The notes: generated by a model not told the origin, from the sequence alone. A stretch of 64,000 bases of DNA from Ruminococcaceae bacterium UBA5413 (GCA_002409585.1 DHNP01000045.1:13368-77367), one strand, 5' to 3'. Positions 10,530-19,110 are shown, counted from the stretch's first letter. Numbers and translations are program-made.

Positions 10530-10869
10530 TTATTTACAGCCTGTTTTTATACTGCCGCAGTGCCTGCCGCTTTTGATGCCGGTCCTGCGGCAAATTAAAC
10601 GCTTATTGCCATTATATGTTACGGCGGGCATTATTGTTGCAAGTCCAAACTTTTTAAGGCAAATATACTTTAGGATGCAAGATGCGTTTTCCAATGTAAA
10701 GTTTAGTAATTACATATGAATACTTATATTTGCTGCGCAGGCATTGTATAATGCAGATATTTACAGGGTAATGCGTGCCATTTCGCTTTATTATTTTACG
10801 GCATTTTCATGCACTCCAATGCTGATATTATTTAATAAAATAAATTTAATTGAAAAGGACCGTGAGTTT
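10530..10869. other. Intergenic region without gene, upstream of the methyltransferase gene
   Basis: About 340 bases between sigK and the MetE-like gene. A TATAAT hexamer at 10747-10752 could be a -10 box but has no good -35 partner. I found no S-box, T-box or cobalamin riboswitch core by eye. Confidence 0.4.
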
Positions 10870-11985
10870 ATGGCAGAACGTAAAACAGCACCGTTCCGTT
10901 CGGACATCGTAGGAAGTTTTTTGCGTCCGCAAAATTTAAAGCATGCAAGGAAATTATATGCGGAAAATAAAATAAGTATGGCGGAACTTAAAAAAACCGA
11001 AGACGGCTCCATACGCGATTTAGTTGCCAAAGAAAAACAAATGGGCCTTAAAGCCGTCACGGACGGCGAATTTAGGAGGCGCTACTGGCACCTTGACTTC
11101 CTTGCCGCTTTAAAAGGCATACAGGAAGTTAAAGCCGAACACTGGTCGGTTGAGTTTAAAGGCAGGCAGCCTAAAGCCGCGACCATAAAAATTGTCGGTA
11201 AAATCGGCTTTGAAGGCCATCCCTTTGTTGAGCATTTTAAATATTTATATTCCGCTGCCGGCGGTTCCCTGTGTAAAATGACGATTCCGTCGCCGTCAAT
11301 GCTGCACCTAATATGCTGTGTAAGGGCGACGGATTATACGCCTATAAAAGAATACGAAGATGAAAGTAAACTTTACTATGATATAGCTATGGCGTACCAA
11401 AAGGCCATACGCGCTTTTTATGACGCCGGCTGCCGCTACCTGCAGCTTGACGATACGTCATGGGGCGAGTTCTGCGACCTGCAAAAGCGTAAAGCTTACA
11501 AGGAACGCGGCCTTGACCTTGACGCCATAGAAAAAGAGTATGTTAAGATGATAAACCTGGCGCTTGAAGCCAAGCCGGACGATATGGTTATAACCATGCA
11601 CATATGCCGCGGCAATTTCCGCTCCACGTGGTTTTCTTCAGGCGGCTATGAACCTGTCGCAGAGATACTCTTTGGGCACGCCAACGTAGACGGCTTCTTC
11701 CTTGAGTACGACTCAGACAGGGCGGGCGGTTTTGAACCGCTGCGGTTTATTAAAAACCAGCAGGTAGTTCTCGGCCTTATTACTTCAAAATATCCTGAGC
11801 TTGAGGCGGAGGGTGACATAATGAAAAGGATAGAAGAAGCATCTAAGTACGTAACTCTCGACCAATTATGCCTCAGCCCGCAGTGCGGTTTTTCGTCGAC
11901 AGAAGAAGGCAATGTAATGACGCAGGAGCAGCAGTGGGCAAAGGTGAAGCTCGTGCAGAAAATTGCTAAAGAAGTTTGGGGATAA
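10870..11985 (+). CDS. MetE C-terminal-like (YxjG/YxjH-type) homocysteine methyltransferase family protein
   Basis: This 371-aa TIM-barrel protein resembles the catalytic half of cobalamin-independent methionine synthase, as in the stand-alone YxjG/YxjH group. The zinc-ligand set is present: MHICRGN gives His244 and Cys246, FLEYD gives Glu279, and SPQCGF gives Cys339. The N-terminus FRSDIVGSFLRP and the LQLDDTSW stretch also fit. It probably transfers a methyl group to homocysteine or a related thiol; the methyl donor is not evident because the folate-binding N-terminal half is missing. The start is ATG 10870 behind AAAGGA; an upstream 42-codon in-frame extension is AT-rich and not protein-like. 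An intrinsic terminator follows. Confidence 0.8.
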   Translation: MAERKTAPFRSDIVGSFLRPQNLKHARKLYAENKISMAELKKTEDGSIRDLVAKEKQMGLKAVTDGEFRRRYWHLDFLAALKGIQEVKAEHWSVEFKGRQPKAATIKIVGKIGFEGHPFVEHFKYLYSAAGGSLCKMTIPSPSMLHLICCVRATDYTPIKEYEDESKLYYDIAMAYQKAIRAFYDAGCRYLQLDDTSWGEFCDLQKRKAYKERGLDLDAIEKEYVKMINLALEAKPDDMVITMHICRGNFRSTWFSSGGYEPVAEILFGHANVDGFFLEYDSDRAGGFEPLRFIKNQQVVLGLITSKYPELEAEGDIMKRIEEASKYVTLDQLCLSPQCGFSSTEEGNVMTQEQQWAKVKLVQKIAKEVWG

Positions 11986-12041
11986 GATGTTTTTTGATAT
12001 AACAGCGCGGATATAGTCAATATTATTATTTATAACCGCAT

Positions 12042-12086
12042 AAAAGCCGCTATGGAAACAAAAAATTCCGCGGCTTTTAATTTTTT
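12042..12086 (+). terminator. Intrinsic terminator after the methyltransferase gene
   Basis: AAAAGCCGC (12042-12050) pairs perfectly with 12070-12078, with an inner GGAA/TTCC pairing, followed by a T-rich tract. Confidence 0.8.
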
Positions 12087-12150
12087 CTAATAGATATAAT
12101 ACTGTCGGATGTAAATTAACATATTCGCAATGTTTTAATTACTTAACAGG

Positions 12151-12179
12151 TTGAAGTTTACGTATATAGTTGATATAAT
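12151..12179 (+). promoter_or_regulatory. SigA-type promoter for the peptide-binding lipoprotein gene
   Basis: TTGAAG (12151-12156), a 17-base spacer and a perfect TATAAT (12174-12179). The predicted start of transcription, near 12186, leaves a leader of about 115 bases. Confidence 0.65.
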
Positions 12180-12190
12180 TTAAATATAAA

Positions 12191-12222
12191 GCTGTAAACT
12201 GCCTTTCAATGCGGTTTACAGC
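12191..12222 (+). promoter_or_regulatory. Leader hairpin at the predicted 5' end of the lipoprotein mRNA
   Basis: GCTGTAAACTGC (12191-12202) pairs with 12211-12222 over 12 positions with one G-U pair and an 8-base loop. It starts about five bases after the predicted transcription start. There is no T-run, so it looks like a stabilising leader stem and not a terminator. Confidence 0.5.
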
Positions 12223-12301
12223 TATTAATTGCATTGGCTCAATATAAATAATTAAATTTAATGTTGCCTTAAGCGGCGGTATAAAACGGAGGTGCTTTAG
12301 G

Positions 12302-13921
12302 TTGGGCATAAAAAAGTTGACGGCTTTAATTTTAATTTGCGGCTTGCTGCTCCCACTCGCGGCGTGCGGAAACAAACAATCCAAAAACGCTGACAAAACA
12401 ATAAATTACAACTTGACGGCCGAACCTGAAACGCTCGACCCCCAAATAGCTTCCGACTCACCGTCACTTATAGCAATAGGCTCTATTTTTGAAGGGCTTA
12501 TAAGGCTTGATGCAAACGGTAACCCGGCCCCCGGCGTTGCTTCAAGCTGGGAGGCCGGCAACGACAGTACTGAGTTTACATTTCATTTGCGCAAGGATGC
12601 GAAGTGGACGGATGACGACGGCACACCGGTGACTGCGAAAGACTTTGTTTACGCATTCAGGAGGGCGCTTGACCCGCAGACAGGCTCTAAAACGTGTTCC
12701 ACCATGTTCTGCATTAAAAACGCGCGTGCCGTAAACGAAGGCAAAGCTTCGGCAGACAGCCTTGGTGTTACCGCAAAAGACGAATATACGCTCGTTGTAC
12801 AGCTTGAATATTCATATCCGGATTTTCCAAAGCTTACTGCCAACGCCGTCTTTATGCCGTGCAACGAAAAATTTTTTACTGAAACTGCCGGCAGGTACGG
12901 CATAGACAGCAAATACGTTATGGGAAACGGCCCTTTCTGCATAGACGGAAAATACGGGTGGGAACACGGTAAATACTTAAATTTAAAGCGTTCTGGTTCT
13001 TATTCCGGCACAAGCAAGCCGCTGCCGTCAAAGGTGGATTTCAGCATTGGCAACAAATCCGTTGATGTAAGCAATCCTGTCGCGGCTCTGCAGAATGGCA
13101 CTATAGATGCCGCATCGCTTTCGGCAGGGCAGGCTTCACAGGCAAAAGAAAACGGCTGTACCGTCGTTTCATTTAAAGACACAACCTGGGGTCTGTGCTT
13201 TAACACGCAGTCCGGAATTATGAAAAATATAAATGTAAGGAAAGCTTTTATACAGGCTTTTAACAGGGAAAAGGTTATTTCGCATTTGCCGTCGAACATC
13301 CCGCAGGCTGAAAGCATGGTTTTGCCGTCGGCAGAACTTTCAGGTAAAAAGTATCTCTCCGCATACGGCGGGCCGTACTACATCAAGCAGAGCGATAATG
13401 CGGCGGCTCTGTTAGCGGCTGGGCTTAAAGAGGCCGGAGCTGACAGCGCAGGCTCGGTTACCGTACTTTGTCCAGACGGAAGCAACGCTAACCTTATGCT
13501 CAATGAAATGATAGTTTCTTGGAATGCAGCGTTTAATAATTATTTTAATATGGAAATACTCGACAGCAGCGAACTTATATCGCGTGTTAAAAGCGGGGAT
13601 TACCAGCTTGCCGTTGCTCCTGTTACCAAAACAGGGAGCAATGCGCTTTCGGTCCTTTCACAGTTTGCAAGCGGTTACTCAGGTAACCCGGCGGGCTTTA
13701 AAAACACAGGTTACGACGCACTGCTCGCAAAGGCGGAAAACAGTGGAGGAAGCGAAGCCATACAAGCCTATGCTTCAGCTGAAAAATATTTAAGCGACAA
13801 CGCCGTTTTCTATCCGCTGTATTACGGCAAGCATTTTTACGCCATGGCCAGCGGAGTCTCCGGCATTATCTTTAACTCAACGCAGTCCGGCATAGATTTT
13901 ATAAACGCAGGCAAAGAATAA
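12302..13921 (+). CDS. Peptide ABC transporter substrate-binding lipoprotein (family 5)
   Basis: This is a 539-aa extracellular solute-binding protein of the OppA/DppA type. A signal peptide with lipobox LAAC places the lipidated cysteine at residue 22. The mature part opens with NYNLTAEPETLDPQIASDSPS and contains the family signature region IGSIFEGLIRLDANGNPAPGVASSW plus FTFHLRKDAKWTDDDGTPVTAKDFVYAFRRALDP. It should bind oligopeptides outside the membrane. The start is TTG at 12302, nine bases after GGAGG at 12288-12292. No permease or ATPase genes lie beside it, and a promoter and a terminator flank it, so it is an orphan binding protein that must use a permease encoded elsewhere. Confidence 0.9.
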   Translation: MGIKKLTALILICGLLLPLAACGNKQSKNADKTINYNLTAEPETLDPQIASDSPSLIAIGSIFEGLIRLDANGNPAPGVASSWEAGNDSTEFTFHLRKDAKWTDDDGTPVTAKDFVYAFRRALDPQTGSKTCSTMFCIKNARAVNEGKASADSLGVTAKDEYTLVVQLEYSYPDFPKLTANAVFMPCNEKFFTETAGRYGIDSKYVMGNGPFCIDGKYGWEHGKYLNLKRSGSYSGTSKPLPSKVDFSIGNKSVDVSNPVAALQNGTIDAASLSAGQASQAKENGCTVVSFKDTTWGLCFNTQSGIMKNINVRKAFIQAFNREKVISHLPSNIPQAESMVLPSAELSGKKYLSAYGGPYYIKQSDNAAALLAAGLKEAGADSAGSVTVLCPDGSNANLMLNEMIVSWNAAFNNYFNMEILDSSELISRVKSGDYQLAVAPVTKTGSNALSVLSQFASGYSGNPAGFKNTGYDALLAKAENSGGSEAIQAYASAEKYLSDNAVFYPLYYGKHFYAMASGVSGIIFNSTQSGIDFINAGKE

Positions 13922-13948
13922 TTCTCAAATGTAAGCAGATTTACATAT

Positions 13949-13988
13949 AAAAAATCCGCCTTGTGAATTTACACGGGCGGATTTTTTT
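13949..13988 (+). terminator. Intrinsic terminator after the peptide-binding protein gene
   Basis: ATCCGCC pairs with GGCGGAT in an A-rich to T-rich frame, ending in a run of seven T residues. The A/T flanks let it work on both strands. Confidence 0.85.
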
Positions 13989-14010
13989 ATGCTTTACTTG
14001 CCGTTGTTAT

Positions 14011-14157
14011 TTAGTCGTACGTAACGTATTGGCCGTTTCTATGCCTCTGCTTCACACATTCAGTAAAAAGGTACTCTATCTGCCCGTTTACAGAGCGAAA
14101 ATCATCTTCCGCAAAATTATTATAGATAGGTAAGCCTGCAGCGGCGGCAATGGGTAA
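14011..14157 (-). pseudogene. Remnant of an Arc-like ribbon-helix-helix DNA-binding protein
   Basis: Directly after the spoIIR stop codon, in the same frame, 48 sense codons run to a TAA at 14013-14011. The peptide contains FAEDDFRSVNGQIEYLFTEC, which I recognise from memory as the helix region of small Arc-family ribbon-helix-helix proteins common in gut Clostridia (typically ending in VNGQIEYLLREAV-like helices). No ATG, GTG or TTG lies before this motif, and the usual N-terminal beta strand is lacking. I therefore read it as a 5'-truncated remnant. An unusual ATT start at 14151 or stop-codon read-through from spoIIR cannot be excluded. Confidence 0.45.
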
Positions 14158-14766
14158 TCAATGCCCTTTCTCTTTAAGCCATTCCCTGAGCTGTTCATAT
14201 GCTTCAACGGTTTTGAATTTAACCGTGTAGCCGCCGCTGCTTTCCGCTATTTCCAATTCGTTTTTGCTTAGCACGTCTTTAAGCTCTTCTTTTTCTTCCG
14301 CTGCCGGCAGGCACATAGGCGGGAAAATAACGCACCACCAGTTATGCCCTTTCCCCGAACCTATTGTAACGCGCAGCGCGTCATACCTGCCTGCGGGCAG
14401 CGTAACCTCGCTGTACTGCCGCGTTGTAAAATACATATTTGTAAGGGTAACATTTACCGGGTAACTGTAGCCTTGCTTTTTAACTTCATCATCCGCGGCC
14501 TTTTGCAGCTCCGGTATATGTTCCGATACGATTTTTTCCGCTTCGTCTTTATTTTCAGCCCCGTCGAAGAAGCCTGAACTTTCTTTTATTATCCTGTCGC
14601 GGACTTTAAGCTTAAGCGACTGGTCAGAAGCCGAGTCAGAGTTAGCGAGAACATGTAGGCGCAGCACATGGTTCGGTATGTCTTCGCAGCATGCGGTAAA
14701 ACCGCTGAATGTAAACAGTACAGTAAGTGTAAGCGCAAGGCAAAGCGCTTTTTCGAAAGTCTTCAT
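14158..14766 (-). CDS. spoIIR: Stage II sporulation protein R
   Basis: SpoIIR is the forespore-made secreted signal that triggers SpoIIGA to process pro-sigma-E in the mother cell. The 202-aa protein has an N-terminal signal sequence (FEKALCLALTLTVLFTFSGFTA), then the family block VLRLHVLANSDSASDQSLKLKVRD. The C-terminal signature is SGKGHNWWCVIFPPMCL. The start is ATG 14766 behind AAAGGAG; an in-frame ATG 63 bases upstream has no ribosome site. It lies downstream of ispE on the same strand with an 89-base gap, where a weak forespore-type promoter may sit. Its stop codon runs straight into the Arc-like remnant in the same frame. Confidence 0.93.
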   Translation of the reverse strand: MKTFEKALCLALTLTVLFTFSGFTACCEDIPNHVLRLHVLANSDSASDQSLKLKVRDRIIKESSGFFDGAENKDEAEKIVSEHIPELQKAADDEVKKQGYSYPVNVTLTNMYFTTRQYSEVTLPAGRYDALRVTIGSGKGHNWWCVIFPPMCLPAAEEKEELKDVLSKNELEIAESSGGYTVKFKTVEAYEQLREWLKEKGH

Positions 14767-14799
14767 AAAAAATTCTCCTTTACTTTCTGTGCAAAGGAG

Positions 14800-14827
14800 A
14801 TTATTGGCATTAAAAGTTCTTTTATTC
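14800..14827 (-). promoter_or_regulatory. Possible forespore (SigF/SigG-like) promoter for spoIIR
   Basis: On the minus strand GAATA (14827-14823), a 14-base spacer and GCCAATAAT (14808-14800) loosely resemble SigF/SigG elements. The match is weak and rests mainly on the known forespore expression of spoIIR. Confidence 0.2.
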
Positions 14828-14855
14828 AAATCACCTTACAATGATAAGTTAAAAA

Positions 14856-15710
14856 TCAAGCGCGTACAGGCTTGCATAAAAACACGTCTTTGTACCGCGT
14901 CAAAAGACGGGTTTTACATCTTTCGGCTTTTTCGCTGCTGTCAAACAGCCCGAAAACCGCGCTGCCGCTGCCTGTCATGCAGGCACCTAAGGCTCCGGCT
15001 GAAAGAATTGCAGATTTGACGGCTGTTATTTCTTTTAAGCCTAATATGTCTTCAAAGCAGTTGCCAAGGCATGCGGCTGACTGCGCAAGGCTGCCGCAGC
15101 CTAAAGCTTTTACCATTGCCGGTGAATATTTTTTACTGCCGAAGCCGTGTTTGTCGGCTTCACAGTATGCCTGCCCCGTGCTTATGCCAAAGCCAGGCTT
15201 GCAGACCAGTATAAGGCAGTCGGGCAGGGGAGAAATGGCCGTCAGTTTTTCACCTATGCCTTCGGCGGCGGCGGTCCCGCACCTTATGCAGAACGGCACA
15301 TCGGCGCCTACTTTTAAAGCTATGCCACAAAGCTGCTCCATGGAAAGGCCCGCACAGAAAAAACGGTTCAGCAATTTTAGGGCCGCCGCAGCATCCGCGC
15401 TGCCGCCGCCAAGCCCCGACTGAAAAGGTATATGTTTTTTTATGCTGAGCGAAACGCCTTCATTTTCAACGCCTGCATAGGCGAAAAATAAACTTGCCGC
15501 TTTATATACGGTGTTTTTTTCATCACGCGGGAGCGACGGCTCATCACAGTAAACGCATATTTTATTGTCAGAAGAGCCTTCAACCGTCACTTCGTCATGG
15601 AGTGAAATGCTCTGCATAACAGAACTCAGTTCATGGTAACCGTCATCGCGGCGGCCTGCTATATCAAATGCCAGGTTTATTTTGGCATACGCATTCATAG
15701 ACAAAGACAT
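14856..15710 (-). CDS. ispE: 4-diphosphocytidyl-2-C-methyl-D-erythritol kinase
   Basis: IspE phosphorylates CDP-methylerythritol in the MEP isoprenoid pathway. The 284-aa GHMP kinase has the AYAKINLAFDI N-terminus, the ATP-binding glycine loop PFQSGLGGGSADAAAAL at about residues 93-109, and the C-terminal GACMTGSGSAVFG motif. dxr and ispG, two other MEP genes, lie elsewhere in this window. It follows the aminotransferase gene by 17 bases, and the aminotransferase stop codon overlaps the GAGGAG ribosome site. A two-codon mini-ORF (ATG AAT TAA) sits between that site and the ispE ATG, with TAATG overlap, which may set up reinitiation. Confidence 0.95.
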   Translation of the reverse strand: MSLSMNAYAKINLAFDIAGRRDDGYHELSSVMQSISLHDEVTVEGSSDNKICVYCDEPSLPRDEKNTVYKAASLFFAYAGVENEGVSLSIKKHIPFQSGLGGGSADAAAALKLLNRFFCAGLSMEQLCGIALKVGADVPFCIRCGTAAAEGIGEKLTAISPLPDCLILVCKPGFGISTGQAYCEADKHGFGSKKYSPAMVKALGCGSLAQSAACLGNCFEDILGLKEITAVKSAILSAGALGACMTGSGSAVFGLFDSSEKAERCKTRLLTRYKDVFLCKPVRA

Positions 15711-15727
15711 TAATTCATGTTTTCTCC

Positions 15728-16897
15728 TCAGACAGACTTTATAAAATGCTCTATACGCGACAAAGCCTCGGTTATATGTTTAAGTGAGTAAGAATATGAT
15801 ACGCGCACAAAACCTTCGCCGCAGGCTCCGAAAGCTGCGCCGGGTATAACGGCCACTCTTTCGGAATGCAGAAGCTGCTCGCAGAACTGTTCTGACGACA
15901 GCCCCGTGCCGGAAATACAGGGGAAAACATAAAAAGCCCCTTCGGGCTCAAAACAATTAAGTCCCATGGAGTTAAAGCCGTTTACTATAAACCTGCGGCG
16001 TATATCATATTCTCCACGCATATATGAAATGTCGTCGTCCCCGTTTTTAAGCGCCTCTATAGCCGCATACTGCGACGTTGTAGGCGCGCTCATAATCCCG
16101 TACTGGTGGAGCTTTGTCATTTGCTTAATTACGGCTTTTGGCCCGGCCGCAAAACCGAGGCGCCACCCTGTCATGGCATAAGCTTTGGAGAATCCGTTCA
16201 CTACGACGGTACGTTCCTTCATGCCGTCTATTTCTGCAGCTGAAACGTGCTTTGTGCCGCCGTATGTAAGTTCGCCGTAAATTTCATCGGACAGGACCAT
16301 TATATTATTTTCAATTATTATCTTTGAAATAGCTTCCAGGTCGCTTCGCCTCATAACCGCGCCAGTGGGGTTATTGGGGAACGGAAGTATCAGCAGCTTT
16401 GTTTTAGGGGTTATTTTATCGGCCAGCTCTTCAGCGGTGAGTTTAAATTTGTCCTCTTTTTTCGTTTCTATTATGACCGGTACACCGCCGGCCATAATTG
16501 TAAGAGGCTTGTAACAGACGAAGCTCGGCTCAGGTATCAGAACCTCGTCCCCAGGGTTAATAAGGCTGCGTATGGTAAGGTCTATGGCTTCGCTGCCGCC
16601 TACCGTGACAAGTATCTCCGACTCAGGTTTATATGATAAAGAGTAATGCCGCTCCATAAAGCGGCTGATTTCATTTCTAAGCTCTATAAACCCACGGTTT
16701 GGCGAGTACCATGTCTTGCCCTCTTCAAGCGTCCTTATGCCCTCCTGCCTTACGTGCCATGGCGTTGTAAAGTCAGGCTCGCCTATGGAAAGCGAAATGA
16801 CGTTATCCATTTCATTAGCAATATCAAAAAAGCGGCGTATGCCCGACGGTTGCAGGCTAACGACGGCTTTGCTCATATTCTGACAGTAATCAGTCAC
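15728..16897 (-). CDS. Class I/II PLP-dependent aminotransferase
   Basis: This roughly 389-aa fold-type I enzyme has the elements of aspartate-aminotransferase-like proteins: SIGEPDFTTPWHV near the N-terminus, PFPNNPTGAV for the substrate carboxylate loop, LSDEIYGELTYGG, and the PLP lysine in NGFSKAYAMTGWRLGF near residue 233. The preferred amino acid cannot be deduced. The GTG start at 16897 is chosen because GAAGGAG lies just upstream; a GTG nine bases earlier overlaps that site. Its 5' end overlaps the Lrp/AsnC gene by eight bases, so the regulator and enzyme are co-transcribed and may control the same amino-acid route. Confidence 0.88.
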   Translation of the reverse strand: MTDYCQNMSKAVVSLQPSGIRRFFDIANEMDNVISLSIGEPDFTTPWHVRQEGIRTLEEGKTWYSPNRGFIELRNEISRFMERHYSLSYKPESEILVTVGGSEAIDLTIRSLINPGDEVLIPEPSFVCYKPLTIMAGGVPVIIETKKEDKFKLTAEELADKITPKTKLLILPFPNNPTGAVMRRSDLEAISKIIIENNIMVLSDEIYGELTYGGTKHVSAAEIDGMKERTVVVNGFSKAYAMTGWRLGFAAGPKAVIKQMTKLHQYGIMSAPTTSQYAAIEALKNGDDDISYMRGEYDIRRRFIVNGFNSMGLNCFEPEGAFYVFPCISGTGLSSEQFCEQLLHSERVAVIPGAAFGACGEGFVRVSYSYSLKHITEALSRIEHFIKSV

Positions 16898-17375
16898 ACA
16901 GCACACTCCTTCGCTCGTCTTGTTCTTTATCTTTGTTCAAAATGACGCCGCCGTCTTTATAGCGCGTAAGTATAAAGTGAGTTGCAGTGGAAAGTACAGA
17001 ATCAAGGGGAGCCAAGCGCCTCATAACGAATGCGGCTATATCCTGCATGCTTTTACCGCATACTTTGACCGTAAGGTCGTAACCTCCAGACATAAGATAA
17101 ACGCTTTCAACCTCGTCAAACTGCATAATACGGCCCGCTATTTCATCAAAGCCGTTGTCCTGCTTAGGCGTAACGCGCAGCCCTATGAGTGCGATTGCTT
17201 TGGACTTGTCAACTTTTTCCCAGTTAATAAGTGTTTTGTAGCCGATTATTATGCCGTCTTTTTCATACTGCTCTATTTTTTCTGAAACCTGCTGTGTGGT
17301 TAAGTTAAGCATAACGGCCAACTGTTCGGCAGTAAGTTTTGCGTTTTCGCTTAATAATTCAAGCAATTTATCCAT
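16890..17375 (-). CDS. Lrp/AsnC-family transcriptional regulator
   Basis: The 161-aa protein has an N-terminal AsnC-type winged helix (LSENAKLTAEQLAVMLNLTTQQVSEKI, with GIIIGYKTLINW closing the wing). A C-terminal RAM ligand-binding domain (ALIGLRVTPK..., then VESVYLMSGGYDLTVKVCGKSMQD) follows. Such proteins form octamers that sense amino acids. Overlap with the aminotransferase gene suggests local control of amino-acid metabolism. An extended -10 box sits about 75 bases upstream. Confidence 0.88.
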   Translation of the reverse strand: MDKLLELLSENAKLTAEQLAVMLNLTTQQVSEKIEQYEKDGIIIGYKTLINWEKVDKSKAIALIGLRVTPKQDNGFDEIAGRIMQFDEVESVYLMSGGYDLTVKVCGKSMQDIAAFVMRRLAPLDSVLSTATHFILTRYKDGGVILNKDKEQDERRSVLCD

Positions 17376-17447
17376 TTACCGTGCACGCTCCTCGACACCG
17401 TCATATGTATTTTAATTTGTGTATTAAATGGTTATTATTAAATAAAT

Positions 17448-17456
17448 ATTATACCA
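17448..17456 (-). promoter_or_regulatory. Extended -10 promoter for the Lrp-aminotransferase-ispE unit
   Basis: On the minus strand the sequence TGGTATAAT is a TG-extended perfect -10 box about 75 bases ahead of the Lrp start. No good -35 hexamer is visible. Confidence 0.4.
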
Positions 17457-17525
17457 CTGATGCCCGATTATATATGCTTACATGGAATTCGTTACATCAT
17501 ATGCCCGGCGCAGTGAAAAATTTCA

Positions 17526-18338
17526 TTATGAAATCGGGAGAAATTCAGGTTCATGGTTTTCATAAACCGTAAAATGGTGGAACCCCACGCTTTTAAGCAT
17601 TTCAAGTCCCTTTTCGACACCGGCCCCCACGTCGGCCCACCTGTGGGCATCGGAACCTACGGTTATTAATTTGCCGCCAAGGTCGAAGTACCTTTGTATG
17701 ACAGCCATGTTTGGCATGGCATCGCCGAGCTTCTGCCTGTAGCCAGACGTGTTTAACTCAAGGGTCTTGTCTTTCTTTATAAGCGCGTTCAGCACGCAGT
17801 CTATCCGGCCGAGCCAGTCGTCCATATTTATCCGTATGTTGTGCTCTCCCGTTATATATCTCCACGGATATGTAAGGTGGGCAAGCGAATCAAATTTGCC
17901 CCATTCTATGATTTCCATTATTTCATCAAAGTACCTGTTAAGTAAATCGCCGATACTTTCTTTTGAATAGTCGAGGCTGAAAAAGTCCTCTTTACCTTTT
18001 ACATTATGTACGGAAGCGAGAACAAAGTCGAACCCGCACGAGCCCAGAGCATCTTCCGCAGCGGAAAAGTCCTGCGCGGGCTGTCCTATTTCAGCGCCTG
18101 AGTACACAGCGAGCCTGCCGTTAAACGCCGCCGCCGCTTTTCGTGTTTCAAAGTACGACTGGCGTATGGATTTGTCGTAACCTTCGGAAACATACGCGTT
18201 GCATTCGCAGTGATCCGTTATGGTTACGGAGTGCAGCCCAAGTTTAGCGGCGCTTTCGCACATCATCATCGCAGAGTTTGCGCCGTCACGTGAACAGTCC
18301 GTATGCATATGGCTGTCGCTAATATATCTGAATTTCAT
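17526..18338 (-). CDS. PHP-family histidinol-phosphatase-like protein (HisJ/HisK type)
   Basis: The 270-aa protein has the PHP metal motifs in order: SDSHMHTDCSRDG at the N-terminus, VTITDHCE near residue 40, ASVHNVKG near residue 110, LAHLTYPWRY, and SDAHRWADVG near the C-terminus. This matches the HisJ/HisK histidinol-phosphate phosphatases of Firmicutes. The his operon at 37-43.5 kb has no phosphatase gene, so this product is a reasonable supplier of that step, although promiscuous sugar phosphatase activity is possible. The start is ATG 18338 behind GGGAGG; the seven preceding in-frame codons contain that site. Confidence 0.82.
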   Translation of the reverse strand: MKFRYISDSHMHTDCSRDGANSAMMMCESAAKLGLHSVTITDHCECNAYVSEGYDKSIRQSYFETRKAAAAFNGRLAVYSGAEIGQPAQDFSAAEDALGSCGFDFVLASVHNVKGKEDFFSLDYSKESIGDLLNRYFDEIMEIIEWGKFDSLAHLTYPWRYITGEHNIRINMDDWLGRIDCVLNALIKKDKTLELNTSGYRQKLGDAMPNMAVIQRYFDLGGKLITVGSDAHRWADVGAGVEKGLEMLKSVGFHHFTVYENHEPEFLPIS

Positions 18339-18603
18339 TTTGCCCTCCCTGACCGGCAATGCCGCTTCCGCATTGAAGTAATTGGTTCAAATTACTATAT
18401 TATGATTTTATTTATACATGATAACATAAAAAGAAATAGAATTATAGGTTAATCATTAATATTTTAATGCTTATAAACGGATTTTTTTTAAACATATTGA
18501 CATAACGGCCAACTGACCGGCGGGTCTTTCAAAGCATAAAAATTCATTAATAATCCTACCGCAGGCAAAATATATATACTTTAAGGGACAGCCTGCCGCA
18601 CCG

Positions 18604-18969
18604 TCACAGCCTTGCGCCGCAGTTAGGGCAGTACCTGCATTCCGGATTTACTTCGGTGCCGCATTGGGGGCAGAATTTATGCGCGGACATATGCGTTCGC
18701 GCCATTTTGGCGGGATCGATTTCGGCACCTAAGTCATGCTCTATACGCCGGCCATCATCGCCGCTTATCTCGTATACGGCGCCGCAGCCGCGGCAGGCAG
18801 CAAAGTAGCGTTTGCCGAACCGGAAAAGCGGAATAAAGAAAAGTATGAGCCTGCTGTAAACGCACGTTACCTCAACGCTGGCTCCGTATATGCCGCAGCA
18901 CGGCAGGTAGCCGCACTTCCTGCTGCCAAGGTCTGACGTGCCGTTTGTAACGCCTATGAAAAAAAACAA
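18604..18969 (-). CDS. Zinc-ribbon domain protein
   Basis: A protein of about 121 aa ending in a clear zinc ribbon, FCPQCGTEVNPECRYCPNCG, with two CxxC pairs. A further CRGCG motif lies in the middle and a KCGYLPCCG stretch near the N-terminus. The first residues and the stretch LILFFIPLF are hydrophobic, so it may touch the membrane. The function is unknown. The start is uncertain: AAGGGG precedes consecutive TTG codons at 18972 and 18969, and I choose the latter for spacing. It is divergent from the GHL10 gene across a region with an AT-only palindrome. Confidence 0.65.
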   Translation of the reverse strand: MFFFIGVTNGTSDLGSRKCGYLPCCGIYGASVEVTCVYSRLILFFIPLFRFGKRYFAACRGCGAVYEISGDDGRRIEHDLGAEIDPAKMARTHMSAHKFCPQCGTEVNPECRYCPNCGARL

Positions 18970-19110
18970 CAAAACCACCCCTTAAGTTTTATATCCGTGC
19001 GCTGCGCGCGGAAGCGGCATTCAAAGCTTTTTATGTTTTTTAAGCACCGTGCCGCTTTATATTTGCTTTTAAACTGTAATAAAATTGATTTGCATAATCA
19101 GAAAATCAAG

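Noticed and set aside
10530..10869. S-box or cobalamin riboswitch ahead of the MetE-like gene
   Set aside because: None of the conserved riboswitch core motifs I know could be found; only an isolated TATAAT is present.
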